Of a stretch of DNA of 64,000 nt, positions 60,850 to 64,000 are shown piece by piece. Under the pieces are notes generated by a model. The model was given only the letters and a program-made list of their open reading frames with translations. It was not told the origin of the DNA and made no database searches. Every line of letters starts with the position of its first letter. Position 1 is the stretch's first letter. The position numbers and the translations under genes are program-made. Origin of the DNA: Rhyacichthys aspro (lineage: Eukaryota > Chordata > Actinopteri > Gobiiformes > Rhyacichthyidae); the NCBI GenBank assembly GCA_036850595.1, contig CM072152.1, positions 6,901,640-6,965,639 on the forward strand, in the 5' to 3' direction.

Positions 60850-61115
60850 TCCTCCATTTTTTTGCCGTGTGACTTGTGATAAAGATGTCTCTGTGTTGTG
60901 AATGTATTTTGCAGCAGTGCAGCGGAGGGGCGGCTGAAGTCCTGGGGCTGCTGATAGCACTGACACACTCCTGCTAATCGCTGCTGCGGCTGGAGTGGAC
61001 GGTTGGAGGCTATGAGCGCTCACAAACTGTCTGCAAGCACTGCTCGGCTCTGTGTACCTCCAGTGAGAAGAGGCAGTGACACTAAGAAGAGCAAGTGTTG
61101 TTACACAGGACACAG
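60850..61115. promoter_or_regulatory. Candidate conserved non-coding element
   Basis: GC-richer block (GTGCAGCGGAGGGGCGGCTG near 60918; CTGCTAATCGCTGCTGCGGC near 60971). TAATCG and CAGC/GCTG words recur. A 124-codon minus frame (61113-60739) spans it without recognisable content. Confidence 0.4.
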
Positions 61116-62699
61116 AAATTGTACTTAGACACTCGTTATAAAAATGAACTCCATGAAAAAAAAAGCAGTCTATGTGTAAACTGGATTGAAGGATTGAAAC
61201 AAGCTATTTAGGATATGTGTTTGTTACAGGACTACCATTAAACCTTTCAAAACGTTACCATCCGTTTTGATCTATTCCCATAAAAAAGACAAGTAATCAT
61301 AGAGTTGTCAGTCCTGATTCTGGCGTCCACAGAGCTGCTGCTGCTGCTGGTCTCTGGAGCCCTCTGTCGGTGAAGGCTGGTACTGCACATCCTCTGCACC
61401 AGTCCAAGACAACAAAATCTAATCACATCCAGTCAAAGGCAGTTAGTCTGGTTTGTGGGTTCAGTTCAAGCCATGACCCAGATTCATATCATTCTATCTT
61501 TAAACTCTTTGACACTCATTTATCTGTTTTCCTTTGACACAACACAGCATCCCTTGTCTCCAATCCAAGATGTGTTGACAACTTCATATAAATGACACTT
61601 TAAGTTTGATTTAAGATTGTTTTGATTGTTTCATTTGGAGTTTTTTTCATTTTTAACACTTATGTTATATATAACACTGTACTGTTCTGTACTTTGTGGT
61701 TTGTTCAAATGCATTTTGTTGTCATCCCTACCAAACAAACAATAGTTACAACCTTTTTCTAAATGCTGAATTGAACAGACTTAGACAGGCTAAGTGCCTG
61801 GTCTGAAGTATAGTTGCAGGGACATCCACTCCTGGAAAAATAAGCAACTGTCTTGATTGGTTTTCTTATTTAAATCATGGTAGAAGATAGAACTAGTGGT
61901 TTGGAAATTGTGTTATAACTTGAATCTGAATGATGTGCAATTACTCTGAGACAGTTACATGTCTTTTACTCTAGGCATTGTGTTGAAACATATCTGAAAA
62001 CTTCAGTCTAGCAAACTGCCAAAAAAAAAAACCACAGGTCAGAAGTTGATCATCAGTAAATTGTTGATGATTACAAAGCTTACTCTCTTAAATCCTACGG
62101 AAGAAGAAAGATATAAGCTTTTGTTTACCTGATGCTAGAGCCTCTCACGGTATATTTTTTACTATCGTACACTATACTTACTATATTATACAATAGTACT
62201 ATAACTATACTACTTTGTACCCTAAGATAAGTTCCAATGTATTTTATTTGCATGCTGGACTGTGTTTTGTTGGCAGTTTTTCCCAGTGTCCAGGCCAGAC
62301 CCTCCTGCCAAGATAACCAAACCAAACATGCTGGTGTTAGTTCAAGTGTCAGTTCAGCTCTAGCAGCAGGCAGAACAGTACAACAGGGTGCCACAGGGTA
62401 AGCATCCAAAAATACAACAAGAAAGATCATGTTCATACACAATGTGGGGAAAAGGGTCCTAAGGTGAAAGAGTTGCTTATGAATGAAAAAAGGCATTACC
62501 ATCATGAAAGAAAAGAAAAGTAATGGATGGAGAGCTATTGAGGCTAATTCAAGAAGGAAGCACTCTTGGATTTTCGGACACTGCCACAAACCACATCCAT
62601 TTTTTTTCTGATGACAGGATATGAGTGTTGATCTCTGACCTCAGATGGACTGACAGTGTGCATCAGAATGCTATTTCGAGTCACAAAACCACCAGGTTT
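61116..62699. other. Intergenic DNA, no gene seen
   Basis: Includes a short (CTG)n near 61332-61349 inside a moderately complex patch (61310-61410). The 154-codon minus frame at 62589-62125 is hydrophobic at its start but resembles nothing and lacks splice or poly-A support. Confidence 0.5.
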
Positions 62700-62855
62700 A
62701 ACCCTTAGAGGTCCCTTCATTTTGTGCTCCACCTGAGTCCCTTCAACACACAAAAGATTGCCATAGAAATATTATATGTCAACATATTTTTTTCTATTTT
62801 TTAAATGAATGCCATTAGTAACTTCAGCCCTCACCATACATAACAAATATTTAAA
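62700..62855 (+). repeat. Dispersed repeat, family A, second locus
   Basis: AGGTCCCTTCATTTTGTGCT, CCACCTGAGTCCCTTCAACA, GCCATAGAAATATTATATG and ACTTCAGCCCTCACCATACA parallel 3896-4043 with scattered differences and the same orientation. Confidence 0.65.
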
Positions 62856-64000
62856 TATTTATGATTTGAAGTATTTTATTGATTTTTTTTTTCAACATCA
62901 GAGAATGAAAAAAAAAAATCACATCGCAATGGTAGAAAATTGATAAAATGCATTATGAAAGGGAGTCAGTGGAGCAAAAAAAAAAAAAAAGTCACAGGAA
63001 AGACTTGAAGTTTAAAAAAATCATATAATACAAAACCTGTCCCAATTTTATGCCATTTGCATCAACACAGCCAAAGTTACGCAAAAATAAAATTCCAAAA
63101 ACATCAAAAAATGTGAGCCGGTTAAAACAATGCAGTCTACACCACTGTTTATGGCATTTTACATATTGTGACATTTGTTGACATTTTTTCGTCTGGCTCT
63201 GAACAAGCTTGGTGTGTCATTATCATTGATCATAGAAATGATTTACACATAAAGATATTTAATTTTGTTTGTGATGTACAGCAATCACACAAACACACAC
63301 AAACCTGTTCCTTTACAATTCTGACTCTGAAATTGGGAAATCTTACCCAATTTCCCATTATAAAGTAGGACTTTAGTTTAAACAAAGATGGCAAACCACT
63401 ATTTTTATACTGCTTTTATGGGAAAATGTTAAAAATATTAATCCCAATATTTTAAGATAAATTGGACTGTGCCAAAATTTGAATTTGAACAATGATGCAC
63501 ATTCTTGATATTACTTCATCATAAAAGCACATAAAATCTGCAAGTTATGAAATGCCACACTGGAATTAATTTTGTTTCAATAATCGAGGCACATATACAT
63601 TTACATTGTTATACACATATTATGAATAAATGAAGCTCCCATGGGATAATATTGTTGTGTATAGTGCACACATTTTCACATTCTAACTTTTCTGTGCATG
63701 TGTCCTGTCTATCAGTAACCACAACTTTCCTTTTTAATCTGGTTAACAATATGTAAAGAAAACACAACACGCATTGGCCTTTATTGACTCCAGATTCTGC
63801 CTATACTCTAGACTCATCTGTATAGAAGTAAAGTGATGACATGAATAAGAGCACAAACTTAATTAAATGTTGACGCAGTGAATAATAAAAGCAGTAAATC
63901 TATTCTTGGCATAAATTGTGGTAAGATTTGTGGTAATGTAGCACTGTTTGCTTTTCTTAAATATAAATCATAACCCCACTATGAAAACATGTCACACAGT
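62856..64000. other. AT-rich intergenic DNA to window end
   Basis: A-runs near 62909-62919 and 62976-62990. No gene, repeat boundary or motif cluster recognised. Confidence 0.5.

Noticed and set aside
62125..62589. 154-codon minus-strand open frame with a hydrophobic start
   Set aside because: No family resemblance, no supporting signals; hydrophobic text is common in AT-rich frames.

Overview
The window looks like ordinary nuclear DNA of a teleost fish. It is AT-rich, broken by long A/T homopolymers and CA, AT and AAAT microsatellites, and sprinkled with degenerate repeats of types I recognise from memory as common in bony fish: a Tigger/pogo derivative with TA target-site duplications, small inverted-repeat elements, LINE/SINE-like tails and a relic Tc1-type end. 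No complete protein-coding gene, tRNA, rRNA or CRISPR array is visible in any frame. The longest open frames (about 120-163 codons) have no recognisable domains or splice structure and overlap GC-rich non-coding blocks or microsatellites.

The dominant organisation is a gene desert punctuated by about 20 blocks of 200-1200 bp that stand out from the AT-rich background. They have balanced, higher-complexity composition, retained CpGs and dense homeodomain-type cores (TAATTA, CAATTAG), octamers and palindromes, but no reading frame. The clearest lie near 4.8-5.5, 9.9-10.2, 11.4-11.7, 13.2-14.2, 19.1-19.6, 20.6-20.9, 26.4-27.0, 28.1-28.6, 36.8-37.3, 37.9-38.1, 44.4-45.1, 48.3-49.2 and 53.0-54.2 kb. 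The appearance is that of conserved non-coding, enhancer-like elements around a developmental regulator lying outside the window. That reading is inference: conservation cannot be measured here and I cannot name the target gene. Two blocks (30.7-31.5 and 50.3-50.9 kb) are CpG-rich and could be promoters or first exons of an unseen transcript.

Mobile and repeat DNA fills much of the rest. The best-defined items are an intact-ended 564 bp Tigger-like element at 55.0-55.6 kb; a degenerate spliced coding remnant of a fish multicopy gene at 16.8-17.9 kb (minus strand, two exons in matching phase); a 40.3-41.5 kb element that carries a roughly 0.87 kb, 21-bp-unit minisatellite, with an array-free relative at 52.5-52.8 kb; and several families present in two to six copies, which can be recognised only by comparing the window with itself.

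No new biological system is evident. The strongest items for follow-up are the minisatellite inside a transposon-like element (including a stretch that looks like assembly error), the homeodomain-motif clusters at 44.4 and 53.6-53.8 kb, and the split coding remnant.
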